DNA of 64,000 nucleotides from Stigmatella aurantiaca (GTDB lineage Bacteria; Myxococcota; Myxococcia; Myxococcales; Myxococcaceae). Location of the stretch: contig NZ_FOAP01000011.1 in assembly GCF_900109545.1 (NCBI RefSeq), positions 62,001 through 126,000 on the forward strand, in the 5' to 3' direction. How positions within the stretch are numbered: position 1 is the stretch's first letter; each line of letters opens with the position of its first letter. The notes under the pieces were generated by a model that saw nothing but the letters and a program-made list of their open reading frames with translations, was not told where the DNA came from and searched no databases. Of the stretch, positions 51,033-60,341 are shown in pieces. Position numbers and translations under genes: made by a program.

Positions 51033-54000
51033 CCTTCTGCCCCCTTGCGGCGTCCGCGCGCCTCACGCCGCGCCGCCGCGCGATCCGCCCCTGCCTGCAC
51101 TGCCGCCGCAGGCCCGCTTCCCTTCTGCGCCAGGAATGCCGCGAGCGAACGTACCGTCGGGAAGCGGAACGGGTCCGTGGCGCGCACGTCGAGCTTCAAC
51201 GTCTCGCGCAGCGTGGCGGTGATGCGCACGATGGCCGTGGAATCCGCGCCCAGATCGAAGAACTGGCCGTCCACACTGAGCTCGGAGAGCTTGAGTTCCT
51301 GCTGGACGAGCTGGCTGATTTGAAGCTCAAGCTCGCTGCCCGGCGCGACGAACGCAGCCTTCGGCTGCGCCTGCTGGAGCGCGAGTTCGGCCAGCGCCTT
51401 CCGGTCCACCTTGCCGTTCGCGCTGAGCGGCAGCGAGTCCCCCAACACGAGCGTGGGGAGCATGTGCGAGGGCAGCCGCTCGCGCAGGAACTCGAGAAGC
51501 GTCTCCTCGGACGCCTCCTGCTTGATGGACACGAACGCAACGAGCCGCTTCTTGCCTCCGGCAGGCGCGGCCACCGTCACCGCCGCCACCCGGACCGCCG
51601 GGTGCTGCGACAGTGCCGCCTCAATCTCCCCGAGCTCGATGCGGTGGCCCTGAATCTTCACCTGTAGGTCCTCGCGCCCGAGGAACTCGATGTTGCCGTC
51701 CGGGAGCAGGCGGCCGAGGTCACCGCTGCGGTACAGCCGCTCTCCGGTACGTGGATGCGTGATGAACTTCTGCTGCGTCTTCTCCGGGTCTCCCCAGTAG
51801 CCGAGCCCCACGCCGGCGCCCGCGATGTACAGCTGGCCGGGGACCCACACCGGACGCGGCTCCAGTTGCTCGTCGAGCACGTGGTAGCGCGCGTTGGTCA
51901 TCGGCCGTCCGTAGGGGATGCTCGGCCACGACGGATCCACCGTCCCCACCGGGTAGCAGATGTCCCAGACGCACGTCTCCGTGGGCCCGCCCGCGGAGAT
52001 GACCTGTGCCCCCGGCGCGAGCGCACGGATGCGATTGGGCAGAGTCACTGGCACCCAGTCCCCCGAGAGAACCACCTTGCGCAGATCGCCCGGACGCGGC
52101 TGGGACGGGTCGCGCTCGAGCGTCTCGACCAGCATCTCCATGAAGGCGGGCACACTGTTCCAGAACGTCACCCGCTCGCGCGTCAGGAGCTCCACCCAGT
52201 GGAGCGGGTCCTTCACCGACGCCGCATCCGGCATCACCACGCAGCCGCCCGCCGCAAGCATGCCGAAGACGTCGTAGACGGACAGGTCGTGGTTGAGCGC
52301 GGTCAGCGCGATGTTCCGGTCCCCGGTGCCGACACCGAAGCGCGCGTTGACGTCGAGCATGCGGTTGACCGCGTTGCGGTGGCTGAGCATCGCCCCCTTG
52401 GGCAACCCGGTGGAGCCGGACGTGTAGATGACGTACGCGAGGTCCTCCGGCGCGGGAGGCGCCACCGGACGCAGGGTTTCGGGGCCCTGTGGCCCAGCGT
52501 CCTCCACCACGACACGCTCCAGCCCCGGCGGCCAGGAGACCCTCGCGCCGACTTCTGGCTGCGTGAGCACCGCACGCACCTGGCCCTGCTCGAGGAGGAG
52601 CTTCAGCCGCTCGGGGGGCAGCTCGGGGTCCACCGGCAGGTAGGCCGCGCCACACCCGTGGATCGCGAGCACAGCGACAAGCTGTTCCCAGCCCTTCTCC
52701 ATCACCACGCCGACCAGGTGGCCCTTCGCACAGCCGAGTGCCCCCAGCCGGTGGCTGAGCGCGTTGGCCCGCCCGTGCAGCTCCCCGTAGGTCAGCGTGC
52801 GGCGCGGGCTGATGACGGCCTCGGCGTGGGGACGTGCGTGCACCTGCTTCTGGAAGAGCGAGTACAGGGTCTCGGTGGAGACCGGTGCGTCCGTGGCGTT
52901 GAACTCCGCGAGCAACCGCACCGTCTCAGCCGGCAGCGCCACGCGCCGCAGGCGGACCTCCGTCCAGGCCGCCTCCTCCGTCGCGAGCTGCTCGAGCAGG
53001 AGCCGGTAGCTCTCGAACATCTGGTCCAGCATGCCGGAGGGGAACAGCTCCTCCACCGTGTCCCAGGACGCGGCGAGCCCTCCGTCCTCCTGCTGAACCT
53101 GGTTGTCGATCCACAGCTGCGGCGTCTGGGTCAGCGTGAAGACCGGCTCGGAGATCTGCTTCCACGCGGACGCCCAGTCGGCGTAGCCCTCGGAGCGCAA
53201 GCTGAGAAGGCTCGCGAAGACGATGGGCAGCGACGCGTTGGACGTCTTCTGGACGCGCGCGAGCTCCCGCAGCGCCTGCACCCCGCTGATGTGCTGCGTG
53301 TGCTCGATGTCCTGCCACAGCTGGGCCTGGGTCCGCTGGACGCGCGACTCGAAGCTCTCCGGGACGGAGAGGTCCAGCCCCAGGAGGATCATCGAGGTGA
53401 AGTCGCCCAGCAGCTCGTTGACCTGCGGGTGCATGGGCATGCGGCTGAAGAGCGGAATGTTGAGCGTGAAGCGCGGGCTCTTGCTCCAGGCCGCGAGCAC
53501 CTCGGCGTACACCGAGATGAGGACCGATGAGAGCGTCAGTCCACGCGCCTTCGCCCTCGCCTGCAGCTGCGCCCAGCGCGTCGCATCCAGCCGTGCCACC
53601 CGGCGCTTGAACCGGCTCGTCTTGAGCGACGAAGGCGCGCGGGCCAGCGGGAGTTCTGGAGCGGGCGGTAGTTCGCGCACGCGCGAACGCCAGTACGCGA
53701 GGGACTGCTGCGCTGTCTGGCTGTCGTGCAGCTTGCGCTCCGCAAGAACGTAGTCCCGGTACGAGATGTCCAGCGCCGGCAGCTCCGTGTCCGGGTGCTG
53801 GTACGCCCGGGCGACGTCGTACGCGAGCAGCGCGAGGCTGCCGCCGTCGAGCTGGACCAGGTCAACGCTCTGGTGGAGCCGGGTGACGCCGCCGGGCAGG
53901 TGCGTCGCGCGGACCTCGGCCTGCGGTGCCCGATCGAGCGGGAGGACCTGGTGCGAGAGCGCGTCGCGCACCTGCGCGAGCCCGGCCTCGACCTCCGCGG

Positions 54001-54490
54001 GCGAGGCCTGACTCAGGTCGAGCACGCCAATGCGCAGCGGCGGGACTTCGCGAAGAATTTGCTGACGCCCGTCCGGAAGGATGACCGCCCGGAGCATGTC
54101 ATGGCGGGCGATGACCTTCTGCCAGGCGCGCTCCATCCGGGGCACGTCCAGGGGGCTGAAGTCGTGCTCCCAGTACACGTGGATGGACACGTCGCCCATC
54201 TCCACGGCGCCGCCCCGCCCCAGCCAGTACGCCTGCTGGATGTCGGTGAGCGGGAACGGCTCGTAGCGGTTCGCGGGGTCGGCGACGAGCGGAGGGACTT
54301 CGGGCTCGGCCGGCTGCGCCTTGCGCGCCCGGAGCAACGCGAGGAGCTGCGGCTTGTGCTCGGTGATTCGCTGGCGGAGCTCCGCGGTGAGCGCCCCCTT
54401 CGGAGCGTTCACGGACAGCTGCTCGCCCGCGCCGAGGGAGATGTGAATCCCCAGCTGGGCGAGTCCGGAGAGAAGTTCGGTGACGCTCAT
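51029..54490 (-). CDS. NRPS module Cy-A-PCP, probably cysteine-activating and thiazoline-forming (ORF2)
   Basis: This protein has 1153 aa. Residues 1-55 match a TubC-type N-terminal docking domain. The condensation domain (about 75-500) carries the heterocyclization signature: D210 and D215 with S218 (DLVQLDGGS). The adenylation domain (about 540-1030) has TSGSTGLPKG near 690, GPTE near 836, YRSGDLGR near 920 and NGKVDR at 1025. By my alignment the specificity residues are D735, L736, Y739, N778, V807, S809, A833, V841, W842 and K1027, close to the cysteine code DLYNLSLIWK. The PCP serine is S1084. No oxidase domain lies between A and PCP, so the ring should remain a thiazoline unless oxidised in trans. 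I chose ATG 54490, overlapping the ORF1 stop by ATGA, over earlier in-frame codons because it begins the docking domain. Confidence 0.95.
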
Positions 54491-57174
54491 AGCTCGATGA
54501 CCTCGCGCTCTTCGGTGCCGGCGCTGTGAGCGGGGGGCGGCCCCTCGGCCAGGGCACTGGACGCCGCCAGGTGGTGCTCGATGTCCTGTGCGAGGTCCGC
54601 GATGCACGCGCCCGCGAGCAGGCGCGCCACCGCGAGGTTGAACCCGAACTCGGACTTCAGCCTGCGCCGCAGCTCCACCGTCATCAGTGAGTCGAGCCCC
54701 AGGAGAATGAGCGGCTTGTTCGTGCTGAGCTCGCCGGCGGCAACGCGCAGCGCCTTCGCGAGGTGGGCTGTCAGGTGTGCCTGCAGGAGCGCACGACGCT
54801 CTTGAGCCGGCACGGCACGGACACGCGCCGCCGTGTCATCGGCGCGCGTGGGTTCGACAGGCTCCGAGCCGTCCGTCGGCCGGTGCAGCCAGAACCCCCG
54901 GCGCTGCCAGGTGTACCCAGGGAACGCGACGGCACGCCGCCCATACGGCCGGTCGAAGCTCCGCCAGTCAATCTCGACGCCGCGCGCGTAGAGGCGCGCC
55001 ACGCACTCGGCCAGCGCATCCCAATCCCCCCGCCCTGCCTGGAGCGAAGGCAGAAAGCCGGGCATGCCGAAGTGGCCAGGCTCGCCCTGCGCCATGCCGA
55101 GCAAGAGGGTGACCTTCTGATCTTCGAGCGCCCGAGCGGGATCCGTCCATCGGAACGGCGGGAGCGCCTCAAGCACCGGGTATCCAACACCGTCCGCCCG
55201 CGAGGGCCGCGCTGCGAGCGTGCGCACGGCCGTCTTGAGTTCGATGGCCCCTGCGACGCATGCGGCCGTCACCTCGCCGACGCCCTTGCCAAGCACCACC
55301 GCCGGACGCACGCCCCACGCCTTCCACAGCTCGGCGAGTGCGTAACCGAGGGAGAACTGGGTTTGCTCCGCGGCGGGCACCTCCCGCTGCGCGCCCGAGG
55401 CCGCGAAGGCAGCGGTGCAGCGGTCGAATGCGTCCCGGAACACCGGCTGCGTCGCGTACAGCTCCTGCCCAGGCGCGCCCTGCAGCAGGAACTCCTCTTG
55501 GAAGAAGAACGCCACCCTCTGCGGCTCGCGGCGCTCCGCCGGCGCCTCTCCTCGCCAGGACCGGAGCCTGTCCCTTAGCTGCGCGGGAGTCTGGCCCGTG
55601 ACCGCGAGCCGGTGTGCGAAGTGGGCGCGCCCGGCGTTCGCGGTGAAGCAGAAGTCCCCGAGCAGTCGCTCGGGGACCGCGTCGAGCAGGGGCGCCACGC
55701 GCTCCACCTGCGCGGCGAGCGCTTCGGCCGAGCTCGCGGACAGCGTGAGCACGTGCACCGGCCGCTGCGCCGTCACGTCCGCAACGCTCCGGAGCGGCGG
55801 CTCCTCGAGGAGCACGTGCGCAAGGGCACCGCTCAGGCCGAAGCCGGTGACCCCTGCGATGCGCCGCCGGGCCCCTCTCGGCCACGGCTGCGTCTGCGTG
55901 GGGATGACGAGCGGCGTGTCCGTCAGAGGGACGCGCGGGTGCGGCGTCGAATAGTTCAGGTTCGGAGGGATGGCCTCGTTCTGGAAGGCGAGGATGGCCT
56001 TGATGACGCCCGCAGCGCCGCCGGCGTATTCCATCTGTCCGAGGTTCGTCTTCACCGCGCCGAGCACGCACTTCGTCCCGTCGGGCCGTGGCGCGCCGAA
56101 GACGTCCCGGAGGGCCTGCAGTTCGATGGCATCCCCCGCCCAAGTGCCCGAGCCGTGTGTCTCGACGTAGTCCACGTCCGCAGGGGTGAGCCCCGCGGCC
56201 GCGAGCGCGTCGCTCATCACGCGCCGCATCGCCGGCACGCTGGGCGCCGAGAGGCTCACGCCGCGGCCCGTGCTCGTGGATGCCCCTCCGCGCAGCAGCG
56301 CGAGCACGGGGTTGCCGTCGGCGAGCGCCTGCGAGTAGCGCTTGAGCACCAGCAAGGCACAGCCCTCGCTCCGGACCGCGCCGTCCGCCTTCGCGTCGAA
56401 CGCCTTGACGCGGCCGTCCCGGGACATGAGCTCAAGCTTGCAGAAGTGGAATGAAATCTCTGGCTGCAGCAGCAGCGTCACGCCACCGGCAATCGCGAGG
56501 TCCGACTCCCCCCTCCGCAGGCTCTCGGCGGCCAGGTGCAGCGCCACCAGCGACGAGGCGCACGCAGCCTCGATGGACAGCGACGGTCCGTGGAACCCGA
56601 ACACGTGGGACAGGCGGCCACTGGCGACGCTGGTGAGGTGATCCGTCACGCTGAAGTCATCCAGGTGCCCGGGCTCGCGAACGCGGTTGTACCCCTGGTC
56701 TGCAAGCCCCACGAAGACGCCCGTGCGGCTGCCGGCGAGCCCCGTCGGAGACTCACCCGCGCTCTCCAGCGCCTCCCAGCAGACCTCCAAGAGCAGGCGC
56801 TGCTGCGGATCCATCCGCGCCGCTTCCTCCTCGGAGATGCCGAACGGCAGCGGGTCAAACTGATCCGCGCCCTCAAGAAAGCCTCCCCAGCGGCCGTACA
56901 TCTTCCCGCGCACGTCCGGATCCGGGTGAAAGAGCGCGTCGATGTCCCAGCGGCTCTTGGGGATCTCGGTGATGCCGCTCCTCCCTTCCTGCAACAGACG
57001 CCAAAAGGCCTCCGGAGAGTTGGCGCCGCCCGGGAAGCGGCCCCCCATGCCGATCACGGCCACTGGGTCGCCCTCCGGCTGCTCGCCTTGCAACAACGAA
57101 AGGAGAGAGGACCGCTCTTCCGCATTGAGGCCGGAGAGCAGCTGCGCCATGGCACCGCGTACCTCGTCCCTCAT
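54487..57174 (-). CDS. Type I PKS with altered KS and dead AT: KS-AT0-ACP, possible relay or starter module (ORF1)
   Basis: This is the first gene of the operon (895 aa). Residues 1-35 form a helical docking segment similar to the ORF8 N-terminus. The KS (about 36-465) keeps C205 (EAACASS) and H340 (HGSGT), but the second histidine is Q380 (NLGQMEYAGG), so decarboxylative condensation should be impaired. The AT-like region (about 555-760) has GKGVG, with G631 instead of serine, and is truncated. The ACP is normal (S829 in GLDSLM). The acidic C-terminus (EEREVIEL) fits the short linear motif bound by the TubC-type docking domain of ORF2. It may pass a finished acyl chain from another subunit to the NRPS, or hold a starter. 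ATG 57174 is preferred, with AGGAG five bases upstream; a GTG directly before it (57177) is an alternative. Confidence 0.92.
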   Translation of the reverse strand: MRDEVRGAMAQLLSGLNAEERSSLLSLLQGEQPEGDPVAVIGMGGRFPGGANSPEAFWRLLQEGRSGITEIPKSRWDIDALFHPDPDVRGKMYGRWGGFLEGADQFDPLPFGISEEEAARMDPQQRLLLEVCWEALESAGESPTGLAGSRTGVFVGLADQGYNRVREPGHLDDFSVTDHLTSVASGRLSHVFGFHGPSLSIEAACASSLVALHLAAESLRRGESDLAIAGGVTLLLQPEISFHFCKLELMSRDGRVKAFDAKADGAVRSEGCALLVLKRYSQALADGNPVLALLRGGASTSTGRGVSLSAPSVPAMRRVMSDALAAAGLTPADVDYVETHGSGTWAGDAIELQALRDVFGAPRPDGTKCVLGAVKTNLGQMEYAGGAAGVIKAILAFQNEAIPPNLNYSTPHPRVPLTDTPLVIPTQTQPWPRGARRRIAGVTGFGLSGALAHVLLEEPPLRSVADVTAQRPVHVLTLSASSAEALAAQVERVAPLLDAVPERLLGDFCFTANAGRAHFAHRLAVTGQTPAQLRDRLRSWRGEAPAERREPQRVAFFFQEEFLLQGAPGQELYATQPVFRDAFDRCTAAFAASGAQREVPAAEQTQFSLGYALAELWKAWGVRPAVVLGKGVGEVTAACVAGAIELKTAVRTLAARPSRADGVGYPVLEALPPFRWTDPARALEDQKVTLLLGMAQGEPGHFGMPGFLPSLQAGRGDWDALAECVARLYARGVEIDWRSFDRPYGRRAVAFPGYTWQRRGFWLHRPTDGSEPVEPTRADDTAARVRAVPAQERRALLQAHLTAHLAKALRVAAGELSTNKPLILLGLDSLMTVELRRRLKSEFGFNLAVARLLAGACIADLAQDIEHHLAASSALAEGPPPAHSAGTEEREVIEL

Positions 57175-57329
57175 CACCTCTCCTCTGCACGAGATGTGCG
57201 GCCACCTGCGGAGCGCCGAAAAAAGCGGCTACGCCGTCGCCTGGGTCCTGATGTGGACAGAGCCGGGCCGAGCCTTTGGGGAACGGCCTGAAAGGGAGAC
57301 CGGCCCACCAAGAGCAACAAACGTCGAAT

Positions 57330-57359
57330 AGGCTACAATTCGTGAGAAAGAGATGTAAA
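57330..57359 (-). promoter_or_regulatory. Weak candidate promoter for the ORF1-ORF8 operon
   Basis: On the minus strand TTTACA (57359-57354) and TAGCCT (57335-57330) are 18 bases apart, about 155 bases before ORF1. A transcription start is expected here because the terminator at 57473-57504 isolates the operon from pgsA and the tRNA. The -10 match is poor. The rest of 57178-57472 shows no convincing coding sequence. Confidence 0.3.
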
Positions 57360-57361
57360 CC

Positions 57362-57379
57362 ACGCCAGGGGTCTGGCGT
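57362..57379. promoter_or_regulatory. Palindrome next to the candidate PKS promoter, possible operator
   Basis: The 7-base arms acgccag (57362-57368) and ctggcgt (57373-57379) are perfect inverted repeats around a 4-base spacer, immediately upstream of the candidate -35 box. The position and symmetry suit a dimeric regulator, but no regulator gene is in the window. Confidence 0.3.
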
Positions 57380-57412
57380 TTGCGCGGCTTGCAACCGACC
57401 CACCAGGCAGTG

Positions 57413-57453
57413 AAGCCGGCGCGAGCACATCAACGTGCTCAAGCAGCCGGCTT
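57413..57453. repeat. Interrupted inverted repeat upstream of ORF1
   Basis: The arms aagccggc (57413-57420) and gccggctt (57446-57453) are perfect complements. They enclose a second pair, gagcac (57423-57428) and gtgctc (57435-57440), around a 6-base loop. The structure lies between the tRNA terminator and the candidate PKS promoter. It may be a backup transcription barrier or a protein-binding site; there is no U-tract. Confidence 0.45.
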
Positions 57454-57472
57454 CGCGAGACACAGAGCGCAG

Positions 57473-57504
57473 AAAATAAAAAAGCCCAGGGGTTACCTGG
57501 GCTT
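57473..57504 (-). terminator. Rho-independent terminator after the right tRNA-Gly
   Basis: The 9-base arms aagcccagg (57482-57490) and cctgggctt (57496-57504) pair around a 5-base loop. On the minus strand a T-rich run (TTTTTTATTTT) follows. It begins three bases after the tRNA 3' end and should stop pgsA/tRNA transcription before the PKS operon. Confidence 0.85.
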
Positions 57505-57506
57505 CA

Positions 57507-57581
57507 TGGAGCGGGAAAAGGGATTTGAACCCTCGACCCTCGCCTTGGCAAGGCGATGCTCTACCGCTGAGCTATTCCCGC
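57507..57581 (-). tRNA. tRNA-Gly (GCC), right copy
   Basis: The 75 bases are identical to the copy at 8144-8218: full cloverleaf, anticodon GCC and encoded CCA. The gene sits between pgsA and a strong terminator, with its own promoter. As it lies beside the housekeeping gene pgsA, this copy is the better candidate for the ancestral locus. Confidence 0.97.
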
Positions 57582-57582
57582 A
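57507..57582 (-). repeat. 76-bp direct repeat (tRNA-Gly), right copy; possible att site
   Basis: Identical and co-oriented with 8144-8219. Flanks diverge at once on both sides: a U-tract terminator follows this copy, whereas a GC-rich hairpin without a U-tract follows the other. Confidence 0.9.
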
Positions 57583-57626
57583 TCTGCTGCCCGCCGCCGC
57601 GTTTCCGCGCCGTCGAAGCGAGGCGG

Positions 57627-57655
57627 GGTATACCGACCCGCTCCTGGCCCGTCAA
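57627..57655 (-). promoter_or_regulatory. Promoter of the right tRNA-Gly
   Basis: TTGACG (57655-57650) and TATACC (57632-57627) are spaced by 17 bases on the minus strand. The TGA inside the -35 box is also the stop codon of pgsA. The layout matches the promoter of the left tRNA copy. Confidence 0.65.
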
Positions 57656-58329
57656 GCATTCTGTGCATCGGGTTTTCCGCGCCGGGCGAGCATCGCCAAG
57701 AACGCCCGGAAGTACACCACCGCGCTCCACACCGAGAACGCGCTCGACAGGTACACCAGCACCCGGCCCACCAAGTTGTAGTCCACCGTCACCACCCGGA
57801 AGCCCAAATCCAGTGGATGAACATAGTGAACGCAGAGTGAAATGATCCCCACGAGCTGGAGGCTCGTCTTCCACTTGCCCTCCTGCCCCGCGGCGATGAC
57901 CATTCCCTCGCTCGCCGCGATGGTGCGCAGCCCGCTGACGATGAGCTCGCGCGCCAGCAGCACGATGACCACCCAGGCGGCCACCCGCCCCAGCCGCACC
58001 ATCATCACCAGCGCCGCCATGGCGATGAGCTTGTCGGCCAGTGGGTCCATGAACTTGCCCACCACCGTGATGAGGTTCCACTTGCGCGCCAGGTACCCGT
58101 CCACCACGTCCGTGATGGAGGCCACGGCGAACACCATGCCCGCCATCAGCGAGTAGAACGGATCCGCGTCGTAGGTGAACCACACGAACAGCGGAATCAG
58201 GAGGATCCGGCCCATCGTCAGCATGTTGGGCAGGTTCCAGAACTCTTGGATGAGCACGCTCTCCTTGCGAGCCGCCCGGCGTCTCGCCCGCTCCTCGCGC
58301 TTTCGCTGCTTCCTCGTGGCTCGGTCCAT
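57652..58329 (-). CDS. pgsA: CDP-diacylglycerol-glycerol-3-phosphate 3-phosphatidyltransferase
   Basis: This 225-aa inner-membrane enzyme makes phosphatidylglycerophosphate from CDP-diacylglycerol and glycerol-3-phosphate, the committed step to phosphatidylglycerol and cardiolipin. The CDP-alcohol phosphatidyltransferase signature DGxxARxxxxxxxxGxxxDxxxD is complete (DGYLAR near 78, then GKFMDPLAD). About five hydrophobic segments span the protein. A highly basic N-terminus of about 22 residues precedes them and is longer than usual. NLPNMLTMGRI near 32-42 is typical of PgsA. It follows the TPR gene on the same strand by 11 bases, and its stop codon overlaps the tRNA promoter. Confidence 0.93.
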   Translation of the reverse strand: MDRATRKQRKREERARRRAARKESVLIQEFWNLPNMLTMGRILLIPLFVWFTYDADPFYSLMAGMVFAVASITDVVDGYLARKWNLITVVGKFMDPLADKLIAMAALVMMVRLGRVAAWVVIVLLARELIVSGLRTIAASEGMVIAAGQEGKWKTSLQLVGIISLCVHYVHPLDLGFRVVTVDYNLVGRVLVYLSSAFSVWSAVVYFRAFLAMLARRGKPDAQNA

Positions 58330-58340
58330 GGGGGCGGGTT

Positions 58341-60341
58341 CTAGCGGACCGGCAGGCAGATGAGGGCAAATCCTTCGCCACTCAGCTCCACCGCCGTCTT
58401 GAGGATCTCTCCGGCCCCTCCGTGCAGCAGGGCCACCACCCGGGGCGTCAGGTTCCCCTGCCAGCCCACCAGGTGCGTCAGCGGCACCGACACCGGGCGC
58501 TGCATCCCCACCGGCACCAGCCGCAGCGGCCCCGCCAGGCTCAGCAGCACCTTCCCACTGCCCCGCAGGTGCACCAGGTCCAGGTCCGGCGCCACCTCCG
58601 AGGGCACCCGGCCGTTCTCGAACACCACCGGCTCCTCGAAGCCGAAGACGCTCTCGTCCCGGAAGTAGGCAGACTCCTCCCCCAGGTCCATGGCCACGAA
58701 GGAGCGGCGCGCGGCCGGCTCCACGAAGAGCGCCCCCTGCCCGCTGGCGCGCACCATCTGTCCCGCGCCCTCCCCGAACGGCTTGTCCGTGGCACGGCCC
58801 CGGAACCGCTTCGTCTCGGGCTGGAAGGTGAGGTTGCCGGAAAAGGCCACCAGTCCCTCCAGCCGGAGCAGCACCTGGCCCGCCACCTTCACCGAGCAGC
58901 CTTCCGGCCCCACGGCGAACGTGCCCGGCGCGCCGGGATCCGCCAGGGGCAACACGGGCGCCAGCTCGCCCAGCATCGGGGCCGGCACCACCGGGGCCGC
59001 GAAGGCCTCGGTCTCGGCAGGCGCCTCCACGGCGTAGACGTCCGGGACCGGCTCGGGCAGCGGGGCTTCCGCGAAGGCGTCCTCCGCGGGAGGAAGCTCC
59101 GCCAGGGCTTCCGGCTCCGGGGCCACCGGCACGGGGGGCGGCTCGTGCTGGGCCATGGCCGCCAGGTCTTCCGCGTTCTCGGGCTCCGCGGTCAGCACCG
59201 GCATCCCGTCCTCGGAGAGCTCCTCCAAGGACATCACCGGAACCTCGGACGCGGCCTCCGCAGGGGGCGGGGGCGGCGGCTCCGAGAACGGACTCTCCTG
59301 AGGAACCTCCTCGCTGCCCGGCAGGGCCTCGGCCCAGGAGGACGCCTCGGCCAGGGCCCCCATCTCCATGCCCATGGGGGGCGCGGACGCCTCGGGCTCC
59401 GCGGCCGGTGCCACCTCCACCGGAGCCACCTCCGGGGCAGCCTCGGCCTGCGGCGCCAGTTCCTCGGCGGACAGCACCGGCAGCTCCAGGGGAGGCTGCT
59501 CCGGGGCCTGCTCGGAGCCGAGCGCGTCCGCGTCGATCTCCGGGAACTCGCCCAGGGGCTGGGTCTGCGGCGCGGGGACTTCGTCGAGCCCGAACTGCGC
59601 CCCCCAGTCATCCTCCGGGGGCGGCGGGGGTGCCTGGCGCGGCGTGAGCGCGGGCGGCCGGGCCACCAGGCCCGGGGGCGGCGTGGCCACGGGCGGCGTG
59701 GGCTCCTCCTCGATGACGTCGATGTCGAGTTCCTCGCTCGCGGCGTCCGCCGGGGGCGCGCTGCCCTGCGGGCTGGCCGCGGCGGGCCGTTCCAGCTCCG
59801 GGAAGCCCCGCTCCGGGGCCAGCGGCACCGGCGTCTCCCGGACGAACGTCTCCCCGGCGATGGCGCGGGACATCTTCTCGGCCATGGCATCGCTGCCCGA
59901 CAGGAGGAAGTGCTCGCGCGCCCGCCCGTACTCGCTCTGCTGGGCCAGCGCCAGCCCCAGGTAGTTGTGCGCCTTCTTGTGGTCCGGCGACAAGTCCACC
60001 GCCACCTCGAACTCGCGCACCGCGCGCTGAAGGGCGTTGGTCTTCAGGTACACGAGCCCCAGGTTGACCCGCAGCGTGGGGTCCACGGGGTTCTCCCGCA
60101 CCAGCATCTCGTAGATTTCCGCCGCCCGGTCGAAGAGCCCCAGCTTGAAATACGTCAGCCCGAGAAGGTTCTGCCCCTTCTCGTTCTTCGGCTGCATCTG
60201 GTGGGCCCGCTCGAGGTAGCCCTGGGCCTCGGTGAGCTTCCCGGCCGACAGCAGCTCACCGCCGCGGTAGAGAAGGTTCAGGAACTCGTCGTCAACGGGA
60301 CCCGTCTCCGGCCCCGCCGCTCGCGTCGTCGCCATCGGCAT
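58341..60341 (-). CDS. TPR protein with long acidic linker and AIM24-like C-terminal domain
   Basis: This protein has about 666 aa. The N-terminal 150 residues hold about four tetratricopeptide repeats (for example NEKGQNLLGLTYFKLGLFDR and the next two units), a protein-interaction scaffold. A long low-complexity Pro/Glu/Ala-rich, acidic linker (about 180-460) follows. The last 190 residues resemble the AIM24/DUF124 beta-roll family (glycine-rich strands: VLLRLEGLVAFSGNLTF, GQMVRASGQGALFVEP). No signal peptide is visible, so it is probably cytoplasmic. The function is unknown. The start is ATG 60341 or 60335; both overlap the transglycosylase gene by about 45 bases, suggesting coupling. Earlier in-frame codons lie deep inside that gene and are unlikely. 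Confidence 0.8.
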   Translation of the reverse strand: MPMATTRAAGPETGPVDDEFLNLLYRGGELLSAGKLTEAQGYLERAHQMQPKNEKGQNLLGLTYFKLGLFDRAAEIYEMLVRENPVDPTLRVNLGLVYLKTNALQRAVREFEVAVDLSPDHKKAHNYLGLALAQQSEYGRAREHFLLSGSDAMAEKMSRAIAGETFVRETPVPLAPERGFPELERPAAASPQGSAPPADAASEELDIDVIEEEPTPPVATPPPGLVARPPALTPRQAPPPPPEDDWGAQFGLDEVPAPQTQPLGEFPEIDADALGSEQAPEQPPLELPVLSAEELAPQAEAAPEVAPVEVAPAAEPEASAPPMGMEMGALAEASSWAEALPGSEEVPQESPFSEPPPPPPAEAASEVPVMSLEELSEDGMPVLTAEPENAEDLAAMAQHEPPPVPVAPEPEALAELPPAEDAFAEAPLPEPVPDVYAVEAPAETEAFAAPVVPAPMLGELAPVLPLADPGAPGTFAVGPEGCSVKVAGQVLLRLEGLVAFSGNLTFQPETKRFRGRATDKPFGEGAGQMVRASGQGALFVEPAARRSFVAMDLGEESAYFRDESVFGFEEPVVFENGRVPSEVAPDLDLVHLRGSGKVLLSLAGPLRLVPVGMQRPVSVPLTHLVGWQGNLTPRVVALLHGGAGEILKTAVELSGEGFALICLPVR

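Noticed and set aside
54491-54607. Earlier ORF2 start at 54607
   Set aside because: It would run deep into the ORF1 ACP tail. The ATG at 54490 starts the TubC-type docking domain and shows the same ATGA coupling as four other junctions.
57178-57472. A small gene in the region upstream of ORF1
   Set aside because: Frames are short with no convincing start and ribosome-binding site; the stretch looks regulatory, with inverted repeats and AT-rich patches.
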